A stretch of DNA of 64,000 nucleotides from an uncultured Clostridia bacterium. Lineage in GTDB: Bacteria > Bacillota > Clostridia > Oscillospirales > Acutalibacteraceae. The stretch lies in contig CANRPD010000001.1 in assembly GCA_947632385.1 (NCBI GenBank), positions 1 to 64,000 of the forward strand, given 5' to 3'. The notes under the pieces are model-generated. The model worked only from the letters and a program-made list of their open reading frames with translations. It searched no databases and was not told the DNA's origin. The position numbers and the translations under genes were made by a program. This document shows, one piece after another, positions 24,837-34,900 of this stretch (position 1 is its first letter; each line of letters opens with the position of its first letter).

Positions 24837-26750
24837 GTGAAAGATGGATTTTTTCGAGTGGGCGCGGTGACCCCCCGGGTGCGGGTGGCGGACGTGGCCT
24901 ACAACCGGGAGCAGATCCTGCAGGGCATCGAAACCCTGTACGCCATGGGCTGCGGGGCGGTGTGCTTTCCGGAGCTGGCGCTGACCGGCTACACCTGCGG
25001 GGATCTGTTCCGGGACCGGACGCTGCTACGGGCCGCCGAGCAGGCCCTGGAGGCCCTGATGGCCGACACGGCCCGGATGGACGTGCTGTGCGCCGTGGGG
25101 GTGCCGGTGCCGGTGGAGGGCGCGCTGTACAACGGCTGCGCCGTGTTCATCCGGGGCCGGCTCCTGGGGATCGCCCTCAAGGAAAACATACCCAACTATT
25201 CCGAGTTTTATGAGGCCCGGCTGTTCACCCCGGGCAGCGGCGTGGGGACCGTGCGCTTTGCCGGGCAGGCCGTGCCGGTGGGCACGGGGCTGCTGTTCCC
25301 CTGCGAGAACGTGGAGGGCCTGTGCGTGGGGGCGGAGATCTGCGAGGATCTGTGGACCGCCTGCCCGCCCAGCACCCGGCTGGCGCTGGGCGGCGCCACG
25401 GTGCTGCTCAACCCCTCCTGCAGCGACGAGACCGTGGGCAAGGCGGAGTACCGGGAGGAGCTGGTGAAGCAGACCTCCGGCCGGCTGCTGGCGGCCTATG
25501 TCTATGCGGACAGCGGGTTTGGGGAATCCACCACGGACATGGTCTTTGCCGGGCACAAGCTCATCTGTGAGAACGGCTCCGTGCGGGCCCAGAACCGGCC
25601 CTTTGCAGAGGGCCCGGTGACGGCGGACATCGACCTGGAGCTGCTGCTGAGCGAACGCCGGCGGATGAACACCTGGACCGACCGCCGGGACCCGGACTTG
25701 ACCCGCGTCCCCTTCTCCTTCCTGCCGGAGACCCTGGCGCGCTTTGAGCCCGCCCGGACCTTTGCGGCCTATCCCTTTGTGCCGGAAGACCGGCAGGGCC
25801 TCTCCGACCGGTGCGAACAGATCCTGACCATGCAGAGCGTGGGGCTGGCCACGCGCCTGGAGCACATCGGGTGCAGGGACGTGGTGCTGAACCTCTCCGG
25901 CGGGCTGGATTCCACCCTGGCCCTGCTGGTGGCCGTGCGGGCCTTCGACCGCCTGGGCCTGGACCGCCGGGGGGTGCACACGCTGTCGCTGCCCTGCTTC
26001 GGCACCACCCAGCGGACCAAATCCAACGCCCAGCGGGTGGCGGAGGAATTGGCGGTGGGCTTCCAGGAGATCTCCATCGGGGAAGCGGTGCACGTGCATT
26101 TTCGGGACATCGGCCAGCCGGCGGACCGGTACGATGTGACCTTTGAGAACGCCCAGGCCCGGGAACGCACCCAGGTGGCCATGGATATGGCCAACCGGGT
26201 GGGGGGCATCGTGCTGGGCACGGGAGACCTTTCCGAGTTGGCCCTAGGCTGGGCCACCTACAACGGCGACCACATGTCCATGTACGGGGTGAACGCCTCC
26301 ATCCCCAAGACGCTGGTGCGCCACCTGGTGCGCCACGAGGCGGCCCGCTTGGGCGGGCGCTTGGGCGCCGCGCTGGAGGATATCCTGGCCACGCCGGTGA
26401 GCCCCGAGCTGCTGCCGCCCCAGGACGGGGAGATCGCCCAGCGCACCGAAGAGCTGGTGGGCCCCTATGAGCTCCATGACTTTTTCCTGTATTACATGCT
26501 GCGGTACGGGTTCCAGCCGGGCAAGATCTACCGGATGGCCTGCCGCACCTTTGCGGACCGCTATGACGCCGGCACGGTGAAGCAATGGCTCACCGTGTTC
26601 TACCGGCGGTTCTTTGCCCAGCAGTTCAAGCGCTCCTGCCTGCCGGACGGCCCCAAGGTGGGCTCGGTGACCCTCTCCCCCCGGGGAGATTTCCGCATGC
26701 CCAGCGACGCCTGCGCCCGGCTCTGGCTGGACGCCATCGAGAAGCTGTAA
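24837..26750 (+). CDS. nadE: Glutamine-dependent NAD+ synthetase
   Basis: This enzyme makes NAD+ from nicotinate adenine dinucleotide, with ammonia drawn from glutamine. The 637-aa protein is the two-domain type. A nitrilase-like amidase (about 1-270) has the catalytic Glu in CFPELALTG (about 46), Lys in LKENIPNY (about 115) and Cys in AEICEDLW (about 169). The C-terminal synthetase has the ATP loop 'LNLSGGLDSTLALLVAV' (about 352-370) and 'GTGDLSELALGWATYNGDH'. The start is GTG behind AAAGGAGCGG. The cysteine desulfurase gene follows after one nt, so it heads a run of tightly packed genes. Confidence 0.96.
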   Translation: MKDGFFRVGAVTPRVRVADVAYNREQILQGIETLYAMGCGAVCFPELALTGYTCGDLFRDRTLLRAAEQALEALMADTARMDVLCAVGVPVPVEGALYNGCAVFIRGRLLGIALKENIPNYSEFYEARLFTPGSGVGTVRFAGQAVPVGTGLLFPCENVEGLCVGAEICEDLWTACPPSTRLALGGATVLLNPSCSDETVGKAEYREELVKQTSGRLLAAYVYADSGFGESTTDMVFAGHKLICENGSVRAQNRPFAEGPVTADIDLELLLSERRRMNTWTDRRDPDLTRVPFSFLPETLARFEPARTFAAYPFVPEDRQGLSDRCEQILTMQSVGLATRLEHIGCRDVVLNLSGGLDSTLALLVAVRAFDRLGLDRRGVHTLSLPCFGTTQRTKSNAQRVAEELAVGFQEISIGEAVHVHFRDIGQPADRYDVTFENAQARERTQVAMDMANRVGGIVLGTGDLSELALGWATYNGDHMSMYGVNASIPKTLVRHLVRHEAARLGGRLGAALEDILATPVSPELLPPQDGEIAQRTEELVGPYELHDFFLYYMLRYGFQPGKIYRMACRTFADRYDAGTVKQWLTVFYRRFFAQQFKRSCLPDGPKVGSVTLSPRGDFRMPSDACARLWLDAIEKL

Positions 26751-26751
26751 G

Positions 26752-27891
26752 ATGGCGGGCAGCGAGCACTATCTGGACAGCAGCGCCACCACGCCCGTGG
26801 ATCCCCGGGCGGCCCGGGTGGCCTATGACCTGATGACCGTGGAATGGGGCAACCCCTCCTCCCTGCACGACCGGGGCTTTGCGGCCCGGCAGGCGCTGGA
26901 GCACGCCCGGGAGCAGGTGGCCCGGGGGCTGGGGGCGTCCCCGGAGGAGATCGTGTTCACCTCCGGCGGCACGGAGGCCAACAACCTGGCCATTTTTGGG
27001 GCAGCGGCGGCCCTGCGCCGCCGGGGAGACCGCATCGTCACCACGCAGATCGAGCACGAATCGGTGCTCAACGCCGCCCGGGAGCTGGAAGACCAGGGCT
27101 TTGAGGTGGTGTACCTCCCGCCGGAGCGCGACGGGACCCTCTCCGAATCGGCCCTGGCCCAGGCCATCAACGAAAAGACGGTGCTGGTCTCCCTGATGCT
27201 GGTGAACAACGAGACCGGGGCCCTGCTGCCGGTGCAGGCGGCCCGGCGGGCCCTCAATCGGTGCAAGTCCCCGGGGGTGCTCCATGTGGACGGGGTCCAG
27301 GCCTTCGGCAAGATGGAGCTGTCCCCCAAAAAGCTGGGCGCCGACCTGGTGACGGTCAGCGCCCACAAGATCCACGGGCCCAAGGGAGCCGGCGCGCTGT
27401 ACGTCAAAAAGGGCGTGCGGGTGCTGCCCCGGGCCTTTGGCGGCGGGCAGGAGCGGGCCCTGCGCTCCGGCACGGAGAGCGTCCCCCTGCTGGGGGCCTT
27501 CGGGGCGGCGGTGGAGCTGCTGCCCCCGGTGGAAACGTCCCTGCCCCGGGTGGAGGCCCTGGCCCGGCGGCTGCGGGCGGGGCTGGAGCGGCTGCCCGGG
27601 GTGGCTCTCAATTCCCCGCCCGACGGGCTGCCCTATGTGGTGAATTTTTCCGCGGGGCGCGTCCGGGCGGAGACCATGCTGCATTTCCTCTCCCAGCGGG
27701 GGGTCTATGTGTCGGCGGGGTCCGCCTGCGGCCGGGCCAAGCCCAGCCATGTGCTCACGGCCATGGGCCTGCCCAAGGAGCGGGTGGCCTCGGCGCTGCG
27801 GGCCAGCTTTTCCTGGGATTCCACAGAGGACGACGTGGACGCCCTGCTGGCGGGCCTGGCCGCAGGGCTGGAGAGCCTGTCTCACGAATAG
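26752..27891 (+). CDS. Cysteine desulfurase (NifS/IscS family)
   Basis: A 379-aa PLP enzyme that removes sulfur from cysteine as a persulfide. 'SAHKIHGPKGAGALYVKKG' holds the PLP lysine (about 206), and 'YVSAGSACGRAKPSHVL' holds the catalytic cysteine (about 326) on the mobile loop. The N-terminal 'YLDSSATTPVDPRA' and 'FTSGGTEANNLAIFG' are the usual family motifs. The gene sits between nadE (one nt gap) and thiI (18 nt gap). The pairing with thiI suggests that it feeds sulfur to tRNA 4-thiouridine formation, as NifZ does in Bacillus subtilis. Confidence 0.95.
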   Translation: MAGSEHYLDSSATTPVDPRAARVAYDLMTVEWGNPSSLHDRGFAARQALEHAREQVARGLGASPEEIVFTSGGTEANNLAIFGAAAALRRRGDRIVTTQIEHESVLNAARELEDQGFEVVYLPPERDGTLSESALAQAINEKTVLVSLMLVNNETGALLPVQAARRALNRCKSPGVLHVDGVQAFGKMELSPKKLGADLVTVSAHKIHGPKGAGALYVKKGVRVLPRAFGGGQERALRSGTESVPLLGAFGAAVELLPPVETSLPRVEALARRLRAGLERLPGVALNSPPDGLPYVVNFSAGRVRAETMLHFLSQRGVYVSAGSACGRAKPSHVLTAMGLPKERVASALRASFSWDSTEDDVDALLAGLAAGLESLSHE

Positions 27892-27909
27892 AAAAAAGGA
27901 GTGGCCTTC

Positions 27910-29085
27910 ATGCCAAAGGAAGTCATTTTGCTGAAGCTGGGCGAGGTGGTCCTGAAGGGCCTCAACCGCCGGACCTTTGAGGACGCGCTGCTGAAAAGCA
28001 TCCGCCGGCGGCTGCGCAGCGCCGGGGACTTTGCCGTGAACTCGCTGCAGTCCACGGTGTATGTGATCCCCCAGAACGACGACGCGGACATGGACCTGGC
28101 CGAAGAGCGGTGCGCCAAGATCTTCGGCGCGGTGAGCCTGGTGCGGGCCGGCTCGGTGGAAAAGGACCTGGACGCCATCTGCCGCCGGGCCGCGGAGTAT
28201 CTTCGGGACGAGCTGGAAAGCGCCGCCACCTTCAAGGTGGAGTGCAAGCGCTCGGACAAGAAATTCCCCTACCGCTCTCCGGAGATCGCCGCCCAGGTGG
28301 GCGGATACCTGCTGGACCGTTATCCCCATCTCACGGTGGACGTCCATGCGCCGGACGTGACCGTGTGGGTGGAGATCCGGGAAGCCCAGGCCTTTGTCCA
28401 TGCCGATGCGAAGCCCGGCGCGGGAGGCATCCCCGTGGGCACCGGGGGCCGGGCGGCGGTCCTCATCTCTGGCGGGCTGGACAGCCCCGTGGCCGCCTGG
28501 ATGATGGCCAAACGGGGCGTGGAGCTGACGGCCATCCACTTTGCCAGCCCGCCCTATACCAGCCCCCAGGCCCACGACAAGGTGGTGCGCCTGGTGCGGA
28601 AGGTCAGCGAATATGCCGGCCGGGTCAAGCTGATCACCGTGGAGCTGACCCACCTGCAGGAGGAGATCCGGGACCGCTGCCGGGAGGACCTGGGCACGGT
28701 GATCCTCCGGCGGTTCATGCTCCGGGCGGCGGAACGGATCGCCCGGGAGGAGGACTGCGCCGCGCTGATCACCGGGGAGAGCCTGGGCCAGGTGGCCAGC
28801 CAGACGCTGCAGGCCCTCACCTGCACGGACGCCGCCGTGGAGATCCCCGTGTTCCGGCCCCTCATCGGCGCCGACAAGGTGGAGATCGTGGAGCTGGCCC
28901 GGAAGATCGACACCTACGACATCTCCATCGAGCCCTATGAGGACTGCTGCACCATCTTTACCCCCAAGCACCCCCGCACCCGTCCCCTGCTGCGATTCGT
29001 GGAGGAGGCGGAGCGCGCCATCGACGGCGAGGCCCTGCTCGCCGAGGCCCTGGGGACCGTCACCACCCAGTGGGTGCAGCCGTGA
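27910..29085 (+). CDS. thiI: tRNA 4-thiouridine synthetase ThiI
   Basis: ThiI activates uridine 8 of tRNA as an adenylate and receives sulfur from a cysteine desulfurase persulfide. The 391-aa protein has the N-terminal ferredoxin-like and THUMP region (about 1-165) and the PP-loop 'LISGGLDSPVAAWMMA' (about 186-200), followed by 'LITGESLGQVASQTLQ'. There is no C-terminal rhodanese domain, as in Bacillus-type ThiI, consistent with direct transfer from the preceding gene product. I start at MPKEVIL, with GGAG eight nt before it; the ORF track begins at an upstream GTG. Confidence 0.95.
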   Translation: MPKEVILLKLGEVVLKGLNRRTFEDALLKSIRRRLRSAGDFAVNSLQSTVYVIPQNDDADMDLAEERCAKIFGAVSLVRAGSVEKDLDAICRRAAEYLRDELESAATFKVECKRSDKKFPYRSPEIAAQVGGYLLDRYPHLTVDVHAPDVTVWVEIREAQAFVHADAKPGAGGIPVGTGGRAAVLISGGLDSPVAAWMMAKRGVELTAIHFASPPYTSPQAHDKVVRLVRKVSEYAGRVKLITVELTHLQEEIRDRCREDLGTVILRRFMLRAAERIAREEDCAALITGESLGQVASQTLQALTCTDAAVEIPVFRPLIGADKVEIVELARKIDTYDISIEPYEDCCTIFTPKHPRTRPLLRFVEEAERAIDGEALLAEALGTVTTQWVQP

Positions 29086-29099
29086 GGGAGGAAAGGCAG

Positions 29100-29636
29100 A
29101 TGCAAGTGCTTGCCATTGCCGCTGTGACGGCGGGCGGGAAAACCACCGTCGTCCATGCAATCCAAGACCAGCTGCCCAGGACGGCGGCCCTCCATTTTGA
29201 CGACTATTCCTTTGCAGGTGCAGTGGAGGACTTTCCCCAATGGGTCGCCGACGGCGCAGACTACAACGTGTGGGATCTCAGCCCACTGGAAAGAGACATC
29301 CTGTCTCTGAAAAACAGCGGGCAGTATGACTATTTGGTGCTGGACTATCCCTTTGCGTACTGCCACGACCGGCTCAAGCCCTACATCGACTTTGCCGCGT
29401 TCATCGATACGCCCCTGGATATCGCCTTGGCGAGACGGGTCCTGCGGGACTATGGGGACGCATCCGGCGAGGCGATCCGCCAGGACCTGGACATGTACCT
29501 CAACTATGCCCGGCTGGGGTATGTGCAGATGCTCCAGGATATCCTGCCGTCGTCGGACTACGTGGCCGATGGGACCCAGACGCCGGAAGCCATCGCGGCC
29601 GAGATCATCGGGGCTTTTCTAAATCGTACCGAATGA
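29100..29636 (+). CDS. Uridine-kinase-like P-loop protein
   Basis: A 178-aa protein with the P-loop AAVTAGGKTTVV at its N-terminus and 'YDYLVLDYPFAYCHDRLKP' as the Walker B-like strand, followed by 'FIDTPLDIALARRVLRDYGD', which resembles the arginine-rich lid of uridine or phosphoribulokinase-like proteins. The substrate is unknown. It lies 14 nt after thiI and 25 nt before cinA on the same strand with its own site (gagggaggaaagg). The Walker A is unusual (xxTAGGKTT). It looks like a small kinase inserted into a tRNA-modification gene run. Confidence 0.72.
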   Translation: MQVLAIAAVTAGGKTTVVHAIQDQLPRTAALHFDDYSFAGAVEDFPQWVADGADYNVWDLSPLERDILSLKNSGQYDYLVLDYPFAYCHDRLKPYIDFAAFIDTPLDIALARRVLRDYGDASGEAIRQDLDMYLNYARLGYVQMLQDILPSSDYVADGTQTPEAIAAEIIGAFLNRTE

Positions 29637-29661
29637 AATGCGATTACACAGGAGGAAACTT

Positions 29662-30918
29662 ATGAACGCAGAGATCATTTCCGTCGGCACCGAATTGCTG
29701 CTGGGCCAGGTGGTGAACACCGACGCCGCCATCGTGGCCCAGGAGCTGTCCGCCCTGGGCATCAGCCTGCTGCACACCTCGGTGGTGGGGGACAACCCCC
29801 AGCGCCTGAAGGACGCCGTGGAGACGGCCCTGGCCCGCAGCGACCTGCTCATCATGACCGGCGGCCTGGGACCCACCACCGACGACCTGACCAAGGAGAC
29901 CACCGCAGCCGCCGCCGGGAAAAAGCTGGTCCTCCACCCGGAGAGCCTGGACCGGATCAAAAATTACTTCAACGGCGCTCTGATGACCCCCAACCAGGAA
30001 AAGCAGGCCTGGCTGCCCGAGGGCTGCACCGTGCTGCAAAACGACAACGGCACCGCCCCCGGCTGCGCCTTCACGGCGGAAAACGGCTGTGTGGTGATCA
30101 TGCTGCCCGGCCCGCCCTCAGAGCTGGCCCCCATGCTGAAAAACCGCGCCGTGCCGTTTCTCAGGCAGCTGCAGGATTCCGTGATCGTCTCCCACAACAT
30201 CCACATCTACGGCCTGGGCGAGGCCCCGGTGGCCCAGATCATGGATGACTGCATGGACGGGGAGAACCCCACCCTGGCCCCCTACGCCAAGGAGGGCGAA
30301 TGTATGCTGCGGGTCACCGCCAAGGCCCAGACCCCCGAAGCAGCCGACCGCCTCTGCCAGCCCCTGATGGAGGAGATCTTCCGGCGGCTGGGGGCCTACA
30401 TCTACAGCGTGGACGTGGAGACCCTGGAGGAAGTGGTGGTGGCAGAGCTCGCCGCCCACGGCAAGACCCTGGCCGTGGCGGAGTCCTGCACCGGGGGCCT
30501 GCTGGCTAAGCGCATCACCGACGTCCCCGGGGCGTCCCAGGTGTTCCAAATGGGGTGCGTCACCTATGCCAATGCCGCCAAGGAGGCCCTGCTGTTCGTG
30601 CCCCATGAGACCCTGGAGGCCCACGGCGCAGTCAGCGAGGAGACTGCCCGGGCCATGGCCGAGGGCATCGTCCGGCGGGCGGGCAGCGACATCGGCGTGG
30701 GCATCACCGGCATCGCCGGGCCCGATGGCGGCACGGCGGAAAAGCCCGTGGGCACCATCTACATCGCCCTGTCCGACGGCCGGCAGACCTGGGTGGCCAA
30801 GCGCGCGCCCATCGGCCGCACCAAGAGCCGGGACTGGCACCGCCACTGCGCCGCCTCCCAGGCGCTGGACATGGTCCGCCGGTACGTGCTGGGCCTGGAC
30901 GTGCTCCCCAAGCCGTGA
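29662..30918 (+). CDS. cinA: CinA family nicotinamide-nucleotide amidase
   Basis: A 418-aa two-domain protein. The N-terminal MoCF/COG1058 domain (about 1-170, 'IISVGTELLLGQVVNTDAA' and MTGGLGPTTDDLTKE) is linked to ADP-ribose or NMN pyrophosphohydrolase activity. The C-terminal CinA amidase (about 260-415, 'LAVAESCTGGLLAKRITDVP' and 'GITGIAGPDGGTAEKPVG') deamidates nicotinamide mononucleotide in pyridine nucleotide salvage. That would fit nadE nearby. Competence-induced genes carry the same name in other species. The start is MNAEIIS behind AGGAGG. It overlaps gluQ by four bases. Confidence 0.94.
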   Translation: MNAEIISVGTELLLGQVVNTDAAIVAQELSALGISLLHTSVVGDNPQRLKDAVETALARSDLLIMTGGLGPTTDDLTKETTAAAAGKKLVLHPESLDRIKNYFNGALMTPNQEKQAWLPEGCTVLQNDNGTAPGCAFTAENGCVVIMLPGPPSELAPMLKNRAVPFLRQLQDSVIVSHNIHIYGLGEAPVAQIMDDCMDGENPTLAPYAKEGECMLRVTAKAQTPEAADRLCQPLMEEIFRRLGAYIYSVDVETLEEVVVAELAAHGKTLAVAESCTGGLLAKRITDVPGASQVFQMGCVTYANAAKEALLFVPHETLEAHGAVSEETARAMAEGIVRRAGSDIGVGITGIAGPDGGTAEKPVGTIYIALSDGRQTWVAKRAPIGRTKSRDWHRHCAASQALDMVRRYVLGLDVLPKP

Positions 30919-31853
30919 GAGAGACGGGACGTTTCGCGCCCAGCCCCAGCGGACAGCTGCACCTGGGCAACCTGTTCTGCTTCCTGCTGGCCTGGCTCTC
31001 CGCCCGGGCCCAGGGGGGCGAGATGGTGCTGCGCATCGAAGATCTGGACCCCGACCGCACCCGGACGGCCTACGCCCGGGGGGCGGAGGACGATCTGCGC
31101 TTTTTGGGCCTGGACTGGGACCGGGGCGGCGTGGACGGCGGCACGGAGTATTCCCAGGGCCGCCGCACGGCCTATTACCAGACGTTGCTGGAGCGGCTGG
31201 ACCAAATGGGCCTCACCTATCCCTGCTTTTGCTCCCGGGCCCAGCTCCACGCCGCCAGCGCGCCCCACGCTTCCGACGGCGAGCCCATCTACCCCGGCAC
31301 CTGCCGGGACCTGGCCCCCGACCAGGTCCGGGCCCTTTCCCGCACCCGGTCCCCCGCCGTCCGCCTGCGGGTGGACGACGACCCCATCGCCTTCACCGAC
31401 GGGGTCTACGGGCCCTTCCGGCAGCGGCTGACCCAGGTCTGCGGGGATTTCCTCCTCCGCCGGTCCGACGGGGTCTTTGCCTATCAGCTGGCCGTGGTGG
31501 CGGACGACGCCGCCATGGGGGTCACCCAGGTGGTGCGGGGCCGGGATCTCCTCTCCTCCACCCCCCGGCAGCTCTACCTGTACCGGCTGCTGGGGTTTGC
31601 CCCGCCCCGGTTCTACCACACGCCCCTGCTGCTGGCCCCGGACGGCCGCCGCCTCTCCAAGCGGGACGGCGACGTGTGCCTGGATGCCCTGCGGGCCCGG
31701 GGCCTCACCGGCCCGGACGTGGTGGGGCGGCTGGCCTTTTTGGCCGGCCTGCAGGAGACCCCCCGCCCCGTGACCCCCCGGGAGCTCCTCCCCGCCTTCT
31801 CCTGGGACCGCGTCCCCCGGCAGGACATCTGTCTGCCGCCGGAGTGGCTCTAG
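30915..31853 (+). CDS. gluQ: Glutamyl-Q tRNA(Asp) synthetase
   Basis: A truncated paralogue of glutamyl-tRNA synthetase that joins glutamate to queuosine 34 of tRNA(Asp). At 312 aa it lacks an anticodon-binding domain. It has the HIGH-like 'APSPSGQLHLGNLFCFLLAW', the RIEDLDPDRT motif and the KMSKS-like LSKRDGD (about 246). 'YPCFCSRAQLHA' provides part of the cysteine zinc site. The start is a GTG in a GTGA overlap with the cinA stop, so the two are coupled. A free-standing member could also be a discriminating GluRS fragment, but size and motifs favour GluQ-RS. Confidence 0.88.
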   Translation: MRETGRFAPSPSGQLHLGNLFCFLLAWLSARAQGGEMVLRIEDLDPDRTRTAYARGAEDDLRFLGLDWDRGGVDGGTEYSQGRRTAYYQTLLERLDQMGLTYPCFCSRAQLHAASAPHASDGEPIYPGTCRDLAPDQVRALSRTRSPAVRLRVDDDPIAFTDGVYGPFRQRLTQVCGDFLLRRSDGVFAYQLAVVADDAAMGVTQVVRGRDLLSSTPRQLYLYRLLGFAPPRFYHTPLLLAPDGRRLSKRDGDVCLDALRARGLTGPDVVGRLAFLAGLQETPRPVTPRELLPAFSWDRVPRQDICLPPEWL

Positions 31854-31913
31854 GCGTTCATAGGCTGTTTACAATTTATTTACTTTTTCAGGAAGAAAGG
31901 CCCCCGGTTTTTC

Positions 31914-31922
31914 TGGTACAAT
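31914..31922 (+). promoter_or_regulatory. Extended -10 promoter for the ABC exporter
   Basis: TGGTACAAT fits an extended -10. No -35 box lies at the right distance. The element overlaps the ORF-track start (31921), which supports the downstream start of the ABC gene. Confidence 0.5.
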
Positions 31923-31977
31923 GGACCGGATCGACAAGGGGGCATTTTTTGCCCGAAACGGAAAGGACCTGCAGCAC

Positions 31978-34900
31978 ATGCTTGAACTCAGAACCATCGT
32001 CAAGGACTATCCCGCCGGAAGCGGCACGGTCCATGCCCTGCGGGGCATCGACCTGCAGTTTCGCCACAGCGAATTCGTGGCCATTTTGGGGCCCTCCGGC
32101 TGCGGCAAGACCACCCTGCTGAACATCGTTGGGGGCCTGGACCAGTACACCTCCGGAGACCTGATCATCAACGGCCGCTCCACCCGGGATTTTAAGGACC
32201 GGGACTGGGACGCCTACCGGAACCATTCGGTGGGCTTCGTCTTCCAGAGCTACAACCTGATCCCCCACCAAAGCGTGCTGCAGAACGTGGAGCTGGCCCT
32301 GACGCTGTCCGGCGTGGCCAAGAACGAGCGCCGCCGCCGGGCCCGGGAGGCCCTGGAAAAGGTGGGCCTGGGGGACCAGCTGAAGAAAAAGCCCGCGGAG
32401 ATGTCCGGCGGGCAGATGCAGCGGGTGGCCATCGCCCGGGCCATCGTCAACGATCCGGACATCGTCCTGGCGGACGAACCCACCGGCGCCCTGGACACCC
32501 AGACCAGCCTCCAGGTCATGGAGCTGCTCAAGGAGATCGCCCGGGACCGCCTGGTGATCATGGTCACCCACAACCCCGACCTGGCCCGGCAGTACGCCAC
32601 CCGCACCATCCAGATCCTGGACGGGCAGATCACCGGGGATTCCGCCCCTCTCACCCCGGAGGAAACGGCGGCGGAGCAGGCCCGGCACCCGGCCGTCTCC
32701 GGCCGGCGGAAGAAGGTAAAGCGGCCCAGCATGAAGCTGCACACCTCCTTCGGGCTGTCCCTCAAGAACCTGTTCACCAAAAAGGGCCGCACGGCGCTGA
32801 CCTCCTTTGCCGGGAGCATCGGCATCATCGGCATCGCCCTGATCCTCTCGGTGTCCACCGGCATGACCGCCTACATCGACGCCCTCCAGGAGGACACCCT
32901 ATCCTCCTACCCCCTCACCCTGGAGGCCCAGAGCCTGGACCTGAGCTCCATCATGCGGACCTTCATCGGCAACGCCCAGTCCGCCCAGGACCACGAGCGC
33001 GACGCGGTGTACCAGAAGACCGTGGTCTATGACATGATCAACGCCATGAACACCGCCGAGCTCACCGAAAACGACCTGCGCTCCTTCAAGGAGTACCTGG
33101 AGCGGGAGCGGGCCGACGCGGAGAGCCCCACCGGCCTGCACGAGGCGGTGAGCGGCGTGCAGTACGCCTATGACCTGGACCTGCTCATCTACACCGAGAA
33201 CGTGGACGGCTCCATCATCCGGGCCGATTCCCAGCAGCTGATGCAGGACCTGATGCGGGAGCACCTGGGCATGGACATGTCCACCCTGATGGGCCTCAGC
33301 CAAGGCTCCACCGGCATGATGTCCATGTTCACCAGCATGTCCCCGGCGTCCTCCTCTCTGGTCCTCTGGCAGGAGATGCTCCCCGGGGACGACGGCGAGC
33401 CCATCAACCCCGTGCTCCGGGGCCAGTATGACGTGGTGTACGGCCGCTGGCCGGAGAAGTACAACGAGCTGGTCCTGGTGCTGGACGAGGAGAACGAGCT
33501 GGACGACATGGCCCTCTATGCCCTGGGACTCAAATCCAAGGCGGACATGGACGAGGCCATGGAGGCCGCCGTGGACGGCCGGGAGCTGAAGGTGGAGCAG
33601 CAGCACTGGTCCTATGAGGACATCTGCTCCCGGGAGTTCCGCACCATCCTCCCCGCCGACTGCTACACCTATGAGGAGCTCACCGGCACCTACCGGGACC
33701 TGCGGGACACCGACGCCGGCCTGCGCTATCTCTATGACAACGGCCTGTCCCTCCGGGTCACCGGCATCATCCGCCCCAACGAGGACGCCGTCTCCACCAT
33801 GCTCACCGGGTCCATCGGCTACACCGCCGACCTCACCCGCTATCTCATCGAGCAGGCCCGGGATTCCGCGGCCCTGCAGGCCCAGCTGGACGACCCCGAC
33901 CGGGACGTCTTCACCGGGCTGCCCTTCCAGTCCACCACCGGGGACCTCACCGACGCCGAAAAGGAGGCGGAGTTCCGCAGCTACATCGACTCCTTGGACG
34001 ACCTGCACCTGGCCCAGGCCTATGAACAGATCATGAGCCTGCCCCCCGCCGAGGAGATGGAGGCGTACCTTGCCCAGGCCCTGGCCGGCATGGACCGGGC
34101 CGCCATGGAGGAGCAGCTCATCGCCGGCATGACCCAGCAGATGGCCATGGACGAGAACGAGATCCGGGACTACATCGCCGACATGGAGGACGACGAGCTG
34201 GAGGAGCTCTTCCGGCGCATGGCGGAGGAGCAGTACAAGCTGCAATACGCCGCCCAGGCCCAGGCCCAGCTGGCCGCGGTGGAGCCCGCCCAGCGGGTGG
34301 CCGCCCTGCGGGCCGCCCTGCCCGGCTACACCCGGGAGCAGTGCGCCCAGTACTACGACGAGGTCCTCACCTTCTCCGATTCCACCCTGGACAACAACCT
34401 GATCCTGTTGGGGGACGTCACCCTGGAGGACCCCGCGGAGATCTACCTCTACGCCTCCAGCTTCGACGCCAAGGACGTCATCGAGGACGCCATCGCCGCC
34501 TATAACGACACCGTGGACGACTTTTCCAAGATCACCTACACGGACTATGTGGGCCTGATGATGTCCTCCGTCACCTCCATCATCAACGCCATCACCTATG
34601 TGCTGGTGGCCTTCGTGGCGGTGTCTCTGGTGGTCTCCTCCATCATGATCGGCGTCATCACCCTGATCTCCGTCCAGGAGCGCACCAAGGAGATCGGCAT
34701 CCTCCGGGCCATCGGCGCCTCCAAGGGGAACGTCTCCAGCATGTTCAACGCCGAGACCGTCCTCATCGGGTTCACCTCCGGCCTGCTGGGCGTGGGGGTG
34801 ACCTACCTGCTGTGCATCCCCATCAACGCCATTTTGCACCACCTCACCGGCATCACCAGCCTGAACGCCTTCCTGCCGGTGCCCGCGGCGGTGATCCTGG

